Source: Pseudomonas sp. BBP2017 (GTDB lineage Bacteria; Pseudomonadota; Gammaproteobacteria; Pseudomonadales; Pseudomonadaceae). Taken from it: a stretch of 64,000 bases of DNA. Positions 1 to 10,500 of the stretch are shown piece after piece (the first letter of the stretch is position 1; every line of letters begins with the position of its first letter). The notes beneath the pieces are model-generated. The model had not been told where the DNA came from. It saw only the letters and a list, made by a program, of their open reading frames with translations, and did not search any database. The stretch is from contig NZ_PVZN01000015.1 of the NCBI RefSeq assembly GCF_003024385.1, forward strand, positions 82,605 through 146,604, in the 5' to 3' direction. A program made the position numbers and the translations under genes.

Positions 1-494
1 TGATACAACGACAACTCGTCCTCGGCCACCTGTGGTGCTTTGTTGCGCACTTCTTCAGAGACTTCGAAGGGGCGACCTTCGGCTTCGGCCGACAGACGTT
101 CGACCTGGGCGGTGAGGGCATAGCGATCCGCTTCGCTCTCGCCTTTGTTGGACAGAAAGCGGGTGTCGTCCAGGCGCAGCAAGGTATCGCCCTTGTTGAC
201 CATTTGCCCTTCGCGAACAAAGATCTCGGTGACGATGCCGCCTTCCAGGTTCTGGATCACCTGCACCTTGCTCGACGGGATCGCCTTGCCTTCACCCATG
301 GTCACTTCGTCCAGCACTGCAAACCAGGCCCACAGCACGGCTACCAGCAACAAGGCGGCAGCCAGCCACACGGTGATGCGCGACAAGCGTGGCGAGTCCT
401 GTAACGTGGCGCCGGCCACATCCGGCATGTAGTCGCGTTCGGCAGTTTTGCCGAAACTCTGGAGGTAACTGCGCAGGCCTTGGCTGATGGACAT
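1..494 (-). CDS. Type I secretion membrane-fusion (HlyD/LapC-type) adaptor, N-terminal part only
   Basis: The reading frame is open from the ATG at 494 to the window edge, so only the first ~164 residues are visible. They show a short cytoplasmic N-terminus, one hydrophobic segment at about residues 43-63 (WLAAALLLVAVLWAWFAV), then a biotinyl-lipoyl-like region with the HlyD hallmark NLEGGIVTEIFVREGQMVNKG and the start of a coiled coil. This is the periplasmic adaptor that bridges the inner-membrane ABC transporter and the outer-membrane channel. It begins 11 bp after the stop of the ABC transporter gene and an AGGGGAT ribosome site precedes it, so the two are one operon. By position and family it is the LapC-type partner of the adhesin at 4584. 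The C-terminus cannot be checked here. Confidence 0.9.
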   Translation of the reverse strand, partial: MSISQGLRSYLQSFGKTAERDYMPDVAGATLQDSPRLSRITVWLAAALLLVAVLWAWFAVLDEVTMGEGKAIPSSKVQVIQNLEGGIVTEIFVREGQMVNKGDTLLRLDDTRFLSNKGESEADRYALTAQVERLSAEAEGRPFEVSEEVRNKAPQVAEDELSLY

Positions 495-505
495 GACGAG
501 ATCCC

Positions 506-2662
506 CTAGATGGCCGAACCAACCCGGCCTTTGCGCAGTGCATCGATAACCGCTTCCTTCGGCCCGTCGGCCACCACCTTGCCGTTGTCCAGGACCAGCA
601 GGCGGTCGACCAGACTAAGCATTGAGGTACGGTGGGTGACCAGCAGCAGGGTCTTGCCCTGGACCCAGCCATGCAGGCGTTGGCGCAACTGGTCTTCGCT
701 GGCGTTGTCCATGTGGCTGGTGGGTTCGTCAAGGATCATGATCGGCGGCTCCAACAGCATCGCCCGGGCCAGCAGCACAGACTGGCGTTGTCCACCGGAC
801 AGCAGTTGGCCGCGTTCACCCACCGGGCGGTCGAAGCCTTGCGGATGTTGGCGCGCCAGTTCACTGACGCCGGTCAGCTCGGCCACTTCCAGCATGCGTG
901 CGTCACTCACATAGCGCGCGCCGAGGGTGAGGTTGTCGCGCAGGCTGCCGGCCAGCAGCGGCAGGTCATGGGCGACATAGCCGATCTGGTTGCGCAGGTC
1001 GGCGATGTCGAGTTGGCGTAGGTCGAGATTGTCGAGCAGGATCTGCCCTTCGTCCGGGGCATAAAAGCCCATCAACAGGCGGGCCAGGGTGCTTTTGCCC
1101 GAACCGCTGCGGCCGATGATGCCGATGCGCTCGCCGGGTTTGACGCTGAAACTTACGGCATTGAGCGCTGCGGCATTCTGCCCGGTATAACGAAAGCTGA
1201 CATGGCTGACCTCAAGGGCACCGTGCAGCTGGGTGCGCTCCAGCGGTTGCTGGCCGGCCTGGCGCTCTTGTGGCAGCGCCATCAACGCGTCGGTGCTGCG
1301 CATGGTCAGCTGCGCTTGCTGATAACGGGTAATCAGTCCGGCGATCTGGCCCAGCGGCGCCAGTACGCGGCTGCCGAGCATGTAGCTGGCGACCAGGGCA
1401 CCCACGCTGAGATTGCCAGCAATGATGCTGTAGACCCCGGCAACGATGGTCGCCATGCCGCAGAACTGCTGAATGAACAAGGTGCCGTTGGTGGCCAGGG
1501 CCGACAGGTTGCGGGCATGGGCGTCGAGGCGGGTCAGGGCGCCGTGGGTGCTTTCCCATTGGTACTGACGCTCGCTTTCGGCACTGCAGGCTTTGAGGGT
1601 TTCCAGGCCGCCGAGGGTCTCGATCAACAGGGCCTGGCGCACCGCACCCAAGGCCAGGCTTTTTTGCACGGTGTCACGCAGGCGTATCTGAATGAACAGG
1701 GCGAAGATAATGGTGACTGGAAAGGCAATCAGTGGAATCACTACCAGCCAGCCGCCGAGCAGACCGATCACCAGCAGCATCAGCACCACGAACGGCAAGT
1801 CAATGACGCTGGTCAGGGTCACGGCGGTGAGAAATTCGCGCAGGCCCTGGAAGTCATGAATGCTTTGCGCAAAACCACCGATGGTGGCCGGGCGGGCCTT
1901 CATCGACATCCCGGTGATGCGTTCGAACAATGTAGCCGAGAGAATCAGGTCGGTCTTTTTCCCGGCCTGGTCCAGCAGGTGGGCGCGCACCACGCGCAGA
2001 ATCAATTCGAACAGGCTGCCGATCAACAGGCCAACCACCAGCACCCAGAGGGTTGAGATGGCCTGGTTGGGCACGACCCGGTCGTAGGTCTGCATGACGA
2101 ACAACGGCACCATCAGGCCGAGCAGGTTGATCAACAAACTGGCCAGCACCGCATCGCTGTAAAGCCAGCGAGACAGTTTCAGGGTGTCGCGGAACCAGGC
2201 ATTGACCCGAGGCATCAACGGTGCGCGCAGGTCTTCGAGCTCATGCCGGGGGCGGGCGAACAGTGCTTCGCCGCTATAGGCCTCGGCCAGCTCCTGGCGG
2301 CTGACCCATTGTTCGCCACCTTCCGCCTCGCTGGGCAGGATCAGTGCCTTGCCGTCATCGCCCCAGCGCCGTAGCACGGCGCAGCGGCCCTGCTTGAGCA
2401 ACAACAGCACCGGCAAGTTGAGCGCCGAAATCGCCTCCAGTTCCCGGCGCAGCACGCGCGCCTGCAAACCGGCGCGGGCAGCGGCTCGCGGCAGCAGGTC
2501 GAGGCTCAGACGCTGCTGGGCCAAGGGCAGGCCGGCACTCAGGCCGGCACGGCTGAGCGTGCAACCGTGCAGCTTGCAGAGAATCAGCAATCCATCGAGT
2601 AACGGGTCATCGAAACTCAGGCGCGGATCTGCCGCCGAGCTCACAGGTTGCATGCTGGTCAC
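506..2662 (-). CDS. Type I secretion ABC transporter, LapB-type permease/ATPase
   Basis: 718 residues, the normal length for LapB/RtxB exporters. An N-terminal C39-like domain (about 18-130) lacks the recognisable catalytic Cys/His arrangement of bacteriocin processing peptidases, so it should bind substrate rather than cut it. An ABC transmembrane domain spans about 160-450. The nucleotide-binding domain follows, with Walker A GRSGSGKS near 516, signature LSGGQRQ near 619, Walker B IMILDEPTS near 640 and the H-loop VTHR near 674. It energises one-step secretion of RTX adhesins through the adaptor (downstream) and a TolC-like channel (upstream, 29 bp gap). The divergent adhesin at 4584 is its obvious substrate. 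Family identification is firm; the exact substrate is inferred from position. Confidence 0.94.
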   Translation of the reverse strand: MTSMQPVSSAADPRLSFDDPLLDGLLILCKLHGCTLSRAGLSAGLPLAQQRLSLDLLPRAAARAGLQARVLRRELEAISALNLPVLLLLKQGRCAVLRRWGDDGKALILPSEAEGGEQWVSRQELAEAYSGEALFARPRHELEDLRAPLMPRVNAWFRDTLKLSRWLYSDAVLASLLINLLGLMVPLFVMQTYDRVVPNQAISTLWVLVVGLLIGSLFELILRVVRAHLLDQAGKKTDLILSATLFERITGMSMKARPATIGGFAQSIHDFQGLREFLTAVTLTSVIDLPFVVLMLLVIGLLGGWLVVIPLIAFPVTIIFALFIQIRLRDTVQKSLALGAVRQALLIETLGGLETLKACSAESERQYQWESTHGALTRLDAHARNLSALATNGTLFIQQFCGMATIVAGVYSIIAGNLSVGALVASYMLGSRVLAPLGQIAGLITRYQQAQLTMRSTDALMALPQERQAGQQPLERTQLHGALEVSHVSFRYTGQNAAALNAVSFSVKPGERIGIIGRSGSGKSTLARLLMGFYAPDEGQILLDNLDLRQLDIADLRNQIGYVAHDLPLLAGSLRDNLTLGARYVSDARMLEVAELTGVSELARQHPQGFDRPVGERGQLLSGGQRQSVLLARAMLLEPPIMILDEPTSHMDNASEDQLRQRLHGWVQGKTLLLVTHRTSMLSLVDRLLVLDNGKVVADGPKEAVIDALRKGRVGSAI

Positions 2663-2691
2663 AATGGCCTACTCCTGCAGCAGATCGAGGC

Positions 2692-4065
2692 TTAGCGCAT
2701 ATCGGGCAGACGTGCTTCGCTCCTCACTTCACTCTTGGCGATGGCCTCAGGCGGCAGTGAGATGCGTTGTTTGCTGAGCAATTCACCCATGTTGGCCAGA
2801 ACCCTGTACATCGAGAACTCCTCGATATAGCGCACCTCGGTGTAGCGGCGGTTGGCGTTGTACAGCTCGTTTTCGCTGTCGAGCAGGTCGAGCAGGGTAC
2901 GTTGGCCGAGGCCGAACTGATCCTGGTAGGCGGCGCGCACACGGGTAGTGGTGTCAGCGTACTCGCGGGCAGTCGGGGTTTGCTTGCGGGCGTTGGTCAT
3001 GGCGTTCCAAGACAGTGCCAGGTCCTCGTTGAGGGTGCGCAAGGCATTGTTGCGGATGTCCATGGCCTGGTTGATCTTGTGCGCATCCGACTGCAGGCGG
3101 GCCTTGTCGCTGCCACCGCGGAACAGGTTGTAGCTGAGCTCGACGCCGGCTTGCCAGTCGTTATTGTCATGACCGACCTGTCCTGCGGTGTTGTTGTTGG
3201 CGCCGGTGGCCAACACCGCATCCAGGCGTGGATAGAACGGCGACTTGGCCACTTCGTACTGCTGCTCGGCGGCTTGTACATCGGCTTGGGCCGACTTCAA
3301 GTAGGGGTTGTGCTCGAGCATGTCCTGACGCGCGTCGAGCAGGCTGGCGGGCATTTCACCCTTGATGGTGACCGGCGTTTCCAGTTCGTCGGGCACCCGG
3401 CCGATGACACTGAAGAAGTTGGCTTCGGCATCAGCCAGGTCGACTTCGGCGGTGTACAGGTTGTTTTCCGCCAGCGCGCGACGAGCGGTGGACTGGTCAA
3501 GGTCGGCGGTGCTGCCCACGCCGCGTTCGCTACGCAGGCCGATCTGGTCGTTGACGCGCAGGTGGGCCTGCAGGTTGTTCTTGGCCAGGGTCACCAGTTC
3601 ACGGCGCTTGAGCACCTCCAGGTACACCTCGATGGCGCGCAGGCTGACGCTTTGGGCGGTTGCCTGGGTGTAATAGGCGCGGGAGTTGACCACCGCCTCG
3701 GTACGACCGACTTCGTTCGAGGTGTTGAAACCGTCGAACAGCATCTGCCGCAAGCGCAGATCGGACTGGGTGTAGTTCAGGGTTTCGGTGTTGTGATTGC
3801 GAGTGCCGTCGGCGTTGAAACCGCGGGTGTTGGTGTTGTCTGACTTCTGCCGACCATAGCCGGCAACCAGGTCCACACGCGGGTACCAACCGCCCTTGGC
3901 AACGTTGACATCTTCGTCTGCGGATAAGCGATTGTTGCGGCTGGCGTTGATTTCCGGATGTTGGTCCACGGCGCTTTGAACAGCTTCCGTAAGCGACATC
4001 GCCTGAGCATTGGCACATGCCATGGCCAATAGAATTGCGCTGGTGATGGGGGTCAAAACGCGCAT
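2692..4065 (-). CDS. TolC-family outer-membrane channel of type I secretion (LapE/AggA-type)
   Basis: The call starts at the ATG at 4065, giving 457 residues with a clean signal peptide (MRVLTPITSAILLAMACANAQA) and a good AGGGAGAA ribosome site. The upstream in-frame ATG at 4110 would add 15 non-signal residues. The mature protein has the two TolC repeats: an N-terminal one beginning SLTEAVQSAVDQHPEI and a second containing NPYLKSAQADVQAAEQQYEVAKSPFYPRLD split by beta-strand segments; GLGQRTLLDLLDSENELYNA is typical of TolC/AggA proteins. It forms the outer-membrane exit duct for the adhesin. It is first gene of the minus-strand operon channel-ABC-adaptor and divergent from the adhesin. In other pseudomonads a homologue (LapE/AggA) lies near recQ, which fits the location. 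Confidence 0.92.
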   Translation of the reverse strand: MRVLTPITSAILLAMACANAQAMSLTEAVQSAVDQHPEINASRNNRLSADEDVNVAKGGWYPRVDLVAGYGRQKSDNTNTRGFNADGTRNHNTETLNYTQSDLRLRQMLFDGFNTSNEVGRTEAVVNSRAYYTQATAQSVSLRAIEVYLEVLKRRELVTLAKNNLQAHLRVNDQIGLRSERGVGSTADLDQSTARRALAENNLYTAEVDLADAEANFFSVIGRVPDELETPVTIKGEMPASLLDARQDMLEHNPYLKSAQADVQAAEQQYEVAKSPFYPRLDAVLATGANNNTAGQVGHDNNDWQAGVELSYNLFRGGSDKARLQSDAHKINQAMDIRNNALRTLNEDLALSWNAMTNARKQTPTAREYADTTTRVRAAYQDQFGLGQRTLLDLLDSENELYNANRRYTEVRYIEEFSMYRVLANMGELLSKQRISLPPEAIAKSEVRSEARLPDMR

Positions 4066-4583
4066 GGGGTACTTCTCCCTGATCTCAAATTTTGGTGTTG
4101 CTGTCGTCATATTTTTGACGAACTTTTAAGGTCAAACCGTTTCAGGCTTGTAACAACAGAGCTAAGAACATTTATAAGGCGAGCTAAGAAGAAATTATCA
4201 TAAGAGTTATGCGAAAAAAAACTTATGCGATCTAAGGAATCCGCGACATTGTTCATATCGGGCGACCCGTCGATACCGCGCTAGGGTGCATTTTTCGGGC
4301 GCCAGAGAAAGTTCAGAATTTTTTGCGGCAAAGGGCACGGATGTAGCGGAGGGGATGGAGGAAGATCAGTTGCTGGCGACAATTTTTTGGCATATGCCAA
4401 ATCGCCAGCTTGTTTTTCCACGTTCACTGGGTGCCTGTCAGGCGAAAGTGTTGATTTCAATGAAATCCACCTGCGCCTTCAGCGCTTTCCAGGTGTTGGC
4501 TCGGGGCAGGCACCGTAGGCCGACTACGCGAGAATCAGGGTGCTTTTCTGCGAAAAACCGTTCCGCAGCGGAGGAGAGCGCTC
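4066..4583. promoter_or_regulatory. Divergent control region between secretion operon and adhesin
   Basis: 518 bp without a convincing gene. The stretch 4140-4235 is much more AT-rich than its surroundings. It carries two 10-bp direct repeats (GAGCTAAGAA at 4159-4168 and 4181-4190, 22 bp apart) and two TTATGCGA repeats (4207-4214 and 4223-4230, 16 bp apart, separated by a run of A). Helically phased direct repeats in the shared promoter zone look like regulator binding sites. FleQ would be a natural candidate because it controls lap genes with c-di-GMP, but I see no clear match to its published box. A strong GGAGGAGAG ribosome site at 4569-4577 precedes the adhesin ATG. Confidence 0.5.
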
Positions 4584-7500
4584 ATGGCCAAGTTAATCGG
4601 TATTGTCAGCAAAGTAGTCGGAGAGGTCTTCGCTGTCGCCAGTGACGGGACTCGTCGGGCGCTGGCCGAAGGTGACCGGCTATTTGCCGGCGAGCAGTTG
4701 CAGACTGGTGCCGCCGGTGCGGTGGCCGTGCATCTGCAAAATGGTGCCGAATTGACCTTGGGCCGTGACAGCAGTCTGGAGCTGTCCCCGCAGTTGCTGG
4801 CCAACCAGGCACCTCATGTCGATGCGCCGCAGGCACTGACGCCAAGTCAGGCGCAACTCACCGATGTGGAAAAACTCCAGCAAGCCATCGCCTCGGGCGC
4901 CGACCCGAGCCAGGATGCCGATCCGACGGCGGCCGGTCCCGGCAGTGGCGGTGCCCCGGGGGCAATTGGCGGCGGCCACTCCTTTGTCATGCTCAGCGAA
5001 GTGGGCGGTCGGGTTGACCCGGTCATAGGATTCCCGACTGCGGGTTTCAACGGCTTTGTCGAAGTGCCGGAGCTGGATGTTGGCGATCTCAATAACAACA
5101 ATGACGCGCTGTTGGCGCCGCTACCAGTGGTCAATAACCCGGTCATTATCGACGGTTTGCAGGTGGAGGGGGGCGAGCTGAGCCTCAACGAAGCCAACCT
5201 GGCCCAAGGCTCGGCCAGTGATCCCGCCGCCTTGATCCAAACCGGCAGTTTTACTGTGGTCGCGGCAGATGGTGTGTTCAACCTGAATGTCGGTGGCATC
5301 AACGTCGTCACGGCTGGCGCTGTGACCGGTGTGGGTCAATCCATCACTACCGGGTTGGGCAACGTGTTGACCATCACCGGCTACGATGCTGCGACTGGTG
5401 TGGTCAGTTACAGCTACACCTTGAGCATCACCGAGGCACATCCGAACGGCGGTGGAGCCAATGGACAGGGCGAAAGTATCAGTGTCTTGGTCAGCGACAC
5501 CGATGGTGATGTGGCCAGTGGTTCGCTGGATGTTACCGTTATCGATGATATGCCGCGGGCGGTAGCGGACAGCAATGCGCTGACGGCCACCGAAAACCAG
5601 CTGACGTTGACCGGTAACGTATTGACCAACGATGTGCAGGGCGCCGACCGCATCGCCAGCGGTCCGATCACCCCGCAAACCATCACCGGCACCTACGGCA
5701 CCCTGGTCCTGGCTGCTGATGGTTCCTACACCTACACGCTGAACACCAGCGATGCGGACTTCATCAACCTGAAAGGCGGCGGCAGTGGTGTCGAAAGCTT
5801 CACCTACACCCTCAAGGACGCCGACGGCGACAGCAGCACGGCGACGTTGAAGATCGATGTCAGCAACCTCAACGACCCGGTAACCCTCAACGGCCTGAAT
5901 GTCGAAGGCGGCGAACTGGCCTTCTACGAGCAAAGCCTCAACGACGGCAGCAGCCCGAACGGCTCGGCATTGACTCAGGGCGGCAGCTTCACCGTGAGCG
6001 CCCCGGATGGCCTGCAAACCCTGACCGTCGGCGGTATCACCGTGGTCTCTGGCGGCAATGCGGTCGGCTTCCCGCAATCGGCTACCACGCCGGAAGGCAA
6101 CACCCTGACCATCACCGGTTACAACGCCAGCACCGGGGTGGTGACTTACATCTACACGCTGCTCGACAACGAAGCGCATAGCAGCGGTAACGGCACCACC
6201 TTGAGTGAAAGTTTCAGCGTAGTTGCTATCGACACCGATGGCAGCAGTGCCAGCGGCCACATCGATGTGAACATCGTCGACGATGCACCCAAGGCGAACG
6301 ACGACACCAACACCACCGCCGCCACGGAAGCTCAACTGACCCTGACTGGCAATGTGTTGACCAACGATGTGCAGGGCGCCGACCGCATCGCCAGCGGCCC
6401 GATCACCCCGCAAACCATCACCGGCACCTACGGCACCCTGGTCCTGGCTGCTGATGGTTCCTACACCTACACGCTGAACACCAGCGACCCGGACTTCATC
6501 AACCTGAAAGGCGGCGGCAGTGGTGTCGAAAGCTTCACCTACACCCTCAAGGACGCCGACGGCGACAGCAGCACGGCGACGTTGAAGATCGATGTCAGCA
6601 ACCTCAACGACCCGGTAACCCTCAACGGCCTGAATGTCGAAGGCGGCGAACTGGCCTTCTACGAGCAAAGCCTCAACGACGGCAGCAGCCCGAACGGCTC
6701 GGCATTGACTCAGGGCGGCAGCTTCACCGTGAGCGCCCCGGATGGCCTGCAAACCCTGACCGTCGGCGGTATCACCGTGGTCTCTGGCGGCAATGCGGTC
6801 GGCTTCCCGCAATCGGTTAGCACGCCGGAAGGCAACACCCTGACCATCACCGGTTACAACGCCAGCACCGGGGTGGTGACTTACACCTACACGTTGCTCG
6901 GCAACGAAGCGCATAGCAGCGGTAACGGCACCACCTTGAGTGAAAGTTTCAGCGTAGTTGCTATCGACACCGATGGCAGCAGTGCCAGCGGCCACATCGA
7001 TGTGAACATCGTCGACGATGCACCCAAGGCGAACGACGACACCCACACAACTACGGCCACGGAACCTCAACTGACCCTGACTGGCAATGTGTTGACCAAC
7101 GATGTGCAGGGCGCCGACCGCATCGCCAGCGGCCCGATCACCCCGCAAACCATCACCGGCACCTACGGCACCCTGGTGCTGGCTGCTGATGGTTCCTACA
7201 CCTACACGCTGAACACCAGCGACCCGGACTTCATCAACCTGAAAGGCGGCGGCAGTGGTGTCGAAAGCTTCACCTACACCCTCAAGGACGCCGATGGCGA
7301 CAGCAGCACGGCGACGTTGAAGATCGATGTCAGCAATCTCAACGACCCGGTGGAGATCCATGGCCTGGACCTCTGTGGTGGCGAGCTGACCTTCTACGAG
7401 CAAAATCTCAGCGACGGCAGCAGCCCGGACCAGTGGGCGCTGACCAAGGGCGGCACCTTTACCGTGGTTGCACCGGACGGCCTGCAATCGCTGGTCATCG

Positions 7501-10500
7501 GTGGCATCACGCTGGTCAGTGGCGGTGTCGTCAGCGCATTACCGCTGACCGGCACCACGCCGCTGGGCAACTCGATGACCATCCACAGCTACGACCCGAG
7601 CACCGGCGTGGTCGTCGGCACGTTCACCTTGCTTGACAATGAAAGCCACACCAGCGGCAACACCCTCGTCGAGCAAATCGAGGTGGTCGCCACCGATAGC
7701 GATGGCAGCACGGGCAGTGCCACCATTGATATCAATATCGTCGACGATGCGCCCAAGGCGAACGACGACACCCACACAACTACGGCCACGGAAGCTCAAC
7801 TGACCCTGACTGGCAATGTGTTGAGCAACGATGTGCAGGGTGCTGACCGCATCGCCAGCGGCCCGATCATCCCGCAAACCATCACCGGCACCTACGGCAC
7901 CCTGGTGCTGGCTGCTGATGGTTCCTACACCTACACGCTGCACACCAACGACCCGGACTTCATCAACCTGAAAGGCGGCGGCAGCGGTGTCGAAAGCTTC
8001 ACCTACACCCTCAAGGACGCCGACGGCGACAGCAGCACGGCGACGTTGAAGATCGATGTCAGCAATCTCAACGACCCGGTGGAGATCCACGGCCTGGACC
8101 TCTGCGGCGGCGAGCTGACCTTCTACGAGCAAAATCTCAGCGACGGCAGCAGCCCGGACCAGTGGGCGCTGACCAAGGGCGGCACCTTTACCGTGGTTGC
8201 ACCGGACGGCCTGCAATCGCTGGTCATCGGTGGCATCACGCTGGTCAGTGGCGGTGTCGTCAGCGCATTACCGCTGACCGGCACCACGCCGCTGGGCAAC
8301 TCGATGACCATCCACAGCTACGACCCGAGCACCGGCGTGGTCGTCGGCACGTTCACCTTGCTTGACAATGAAAGCCACACCAGCGGCAACACCCTCGTCG
8401 AGCAAATCGAGGTGGTCGCCACCGATAGCGATGGCAGCACGGGCAGTGCCACCATTGATATCAATATCGTCGACGATGCGCCCAAGGCGAACGACGACAC
8501 CCACACAACTACGGCCACGGAAGCTCAACTGACCCTGACTGGCAATGTGTTGAGCAACGATGTGCAGGGTGCTGACCGCATCGCCAGCGGCCCGATCATC
8601 CCGCAAACCATCACCGGCACCTACGGCACCCTGGTGCTGGCTGCTGATGGTTCCTACACCTACACGCTGCACACCAACGATGCGGACTTCATCAACCTGA
8701 AAGGCGGCAGTGGTGTCGAAAGCTTCACCTACACCCTCAAGGACGCCGACGGCGACAGCAGCACGGCGACGTTGAAGATCGATGTCAGCAATCTCAACGA
8801 CCCGGTGGAGATCCATGGCCTGGACCTCTGCGGCGGCGAGCTGACCTTCTACGAGCAAAATCTCAGCGACGGCAGCAGCCCGGACCAGTGGGCGCTGACC
8901 AAGGGCGGCACCTTTACCGTGGTCGCACCGGACGGCCTGCAATCGCTGGTCATCGGTGGCATCACGCTGGTCAGTGGCGGTGTCGTTAGCGCATTACCGC
9001 TGACCGGCACCACGCCGCTGGGCAACTCGATGACCATCCACAGCTACGACCCGAGCACCGGCTTGGTCGTCGGCACCTTCACCTTGCTGGACAATGAAAA
9101 CCATGCAACCGGCCAAGGCACCAACACCCTCGTCGAGCAAGTCGAGGTGGTCGCGACCGATAAAGACGGCAGCACTGCCCATGCAACCCTGGACGTGAAC
9201 ATCGTTGACGACGTACCTGCAGTGGTGGGCGCCGAGCGTTCGGTGACGCCGGGGCAGATCGATTCCAACCTGCTGCTGATCATCGATGTATCCGGCAGCA
9301 TGAACGATCAGTCCGGAGTCCAGGGCAAGACCCGTATAGAACTGGCCAAGGATGCCATCAACGCCTTGCTCGACAAGTACGACGAGATGGGCGACGTCAA
9401 AGTCCAGATTGTTACCTTCAACTCATCTGCATCGGAGCAATCGGGCGTCTGGGTATCGGTCGCCCAGGCCAAGCAGATCGTTGCCGGGCTGTCGGCGGGT
9501 GGTGGTACCAACTACGATGATGCGGTGGCCGAGGCGAAGTCGGCCTTCGCCAACGGCGGCAGTTTGACCGGTGCGCAGAACATTGGCTACTTCTTCTCCG
9601 ACGGCAACCCATCCTCAACCTCACAAGGCATAGATGCCTCCGACGAGATTGCCTGGAAATCCTTCCTCGACAACAACGGGATCAAGTCCTACGCCATTGG
9701 CCTGGGTAACGGCGTCAACGCCAGCAATCTCGACCCGCTGGCTTATGACGGCCGCACGCATACCGATACCAACGCTGTGGTGGTCACCGATCTCAATGCG
9801 TTGAATCAGGTGTTGTCCGGTACGGTGCAAGGTGCACCCATTACCGGCAGCTTGATGAACGGCGGCATTTTCGGTGCCGATGGCGGCTTTATCAAAGCAT
9901 TGCTGGTCGATGGTACGACCTACACCTATGACCCGAAAGGGCAGGGCAGCTACAGCGCCAGTGGTGTCGATCGCGGCTCCTTCGACACCGCAACCAATAC
10001 CTTCAACATCAAAACCATCAAGGGTGGTACCTTGCTGGTGGACATGGATACTGGCGAGTTCACCTACACGCCACCGAAAGACTCCGGCACCACCCTGGCC
10101 GAAAACATCAGCTTCACCGCCAGTGACAATGATGGTGACCTGAGCAGCGCCAACCTGGTGGTCAATGTCTACTCCAACGCCGCGCCAGTGGCCGGTGCTG
10201 ACCATATCATCACCAATATCCTCTCCAGCACCATCACCGTACCGGTCGAAGCGCTGCTGGCCAACGACAGCGATGCCAACAACGATTTGCTCAGCGCATC
10301 GCCGATTAGCTTCACGACCAATTGGGCAGCCAAAGGGGCTGGGTTCACGGTGGGTAACGGCACGCCCACGGTCGGTTTCTCGGGAACTACCAGCAACTTG
10401 GCCAACCAGTCGAAGGATTTGCCGCGCAGTTCGTTTCGCACCGCTTCGAACACCACCACTGCGGCGCTGCTGGTCAGTGGCTACCTGGGCGCGCTTTCAA

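Noticed and set aside
5121..7487. 788-codon open frame antisense to the adhesin repeats
   Set aside because: It repeats with the same 735-bp period as the adhesin, so it is a passive consequence of the sense coding repeats.
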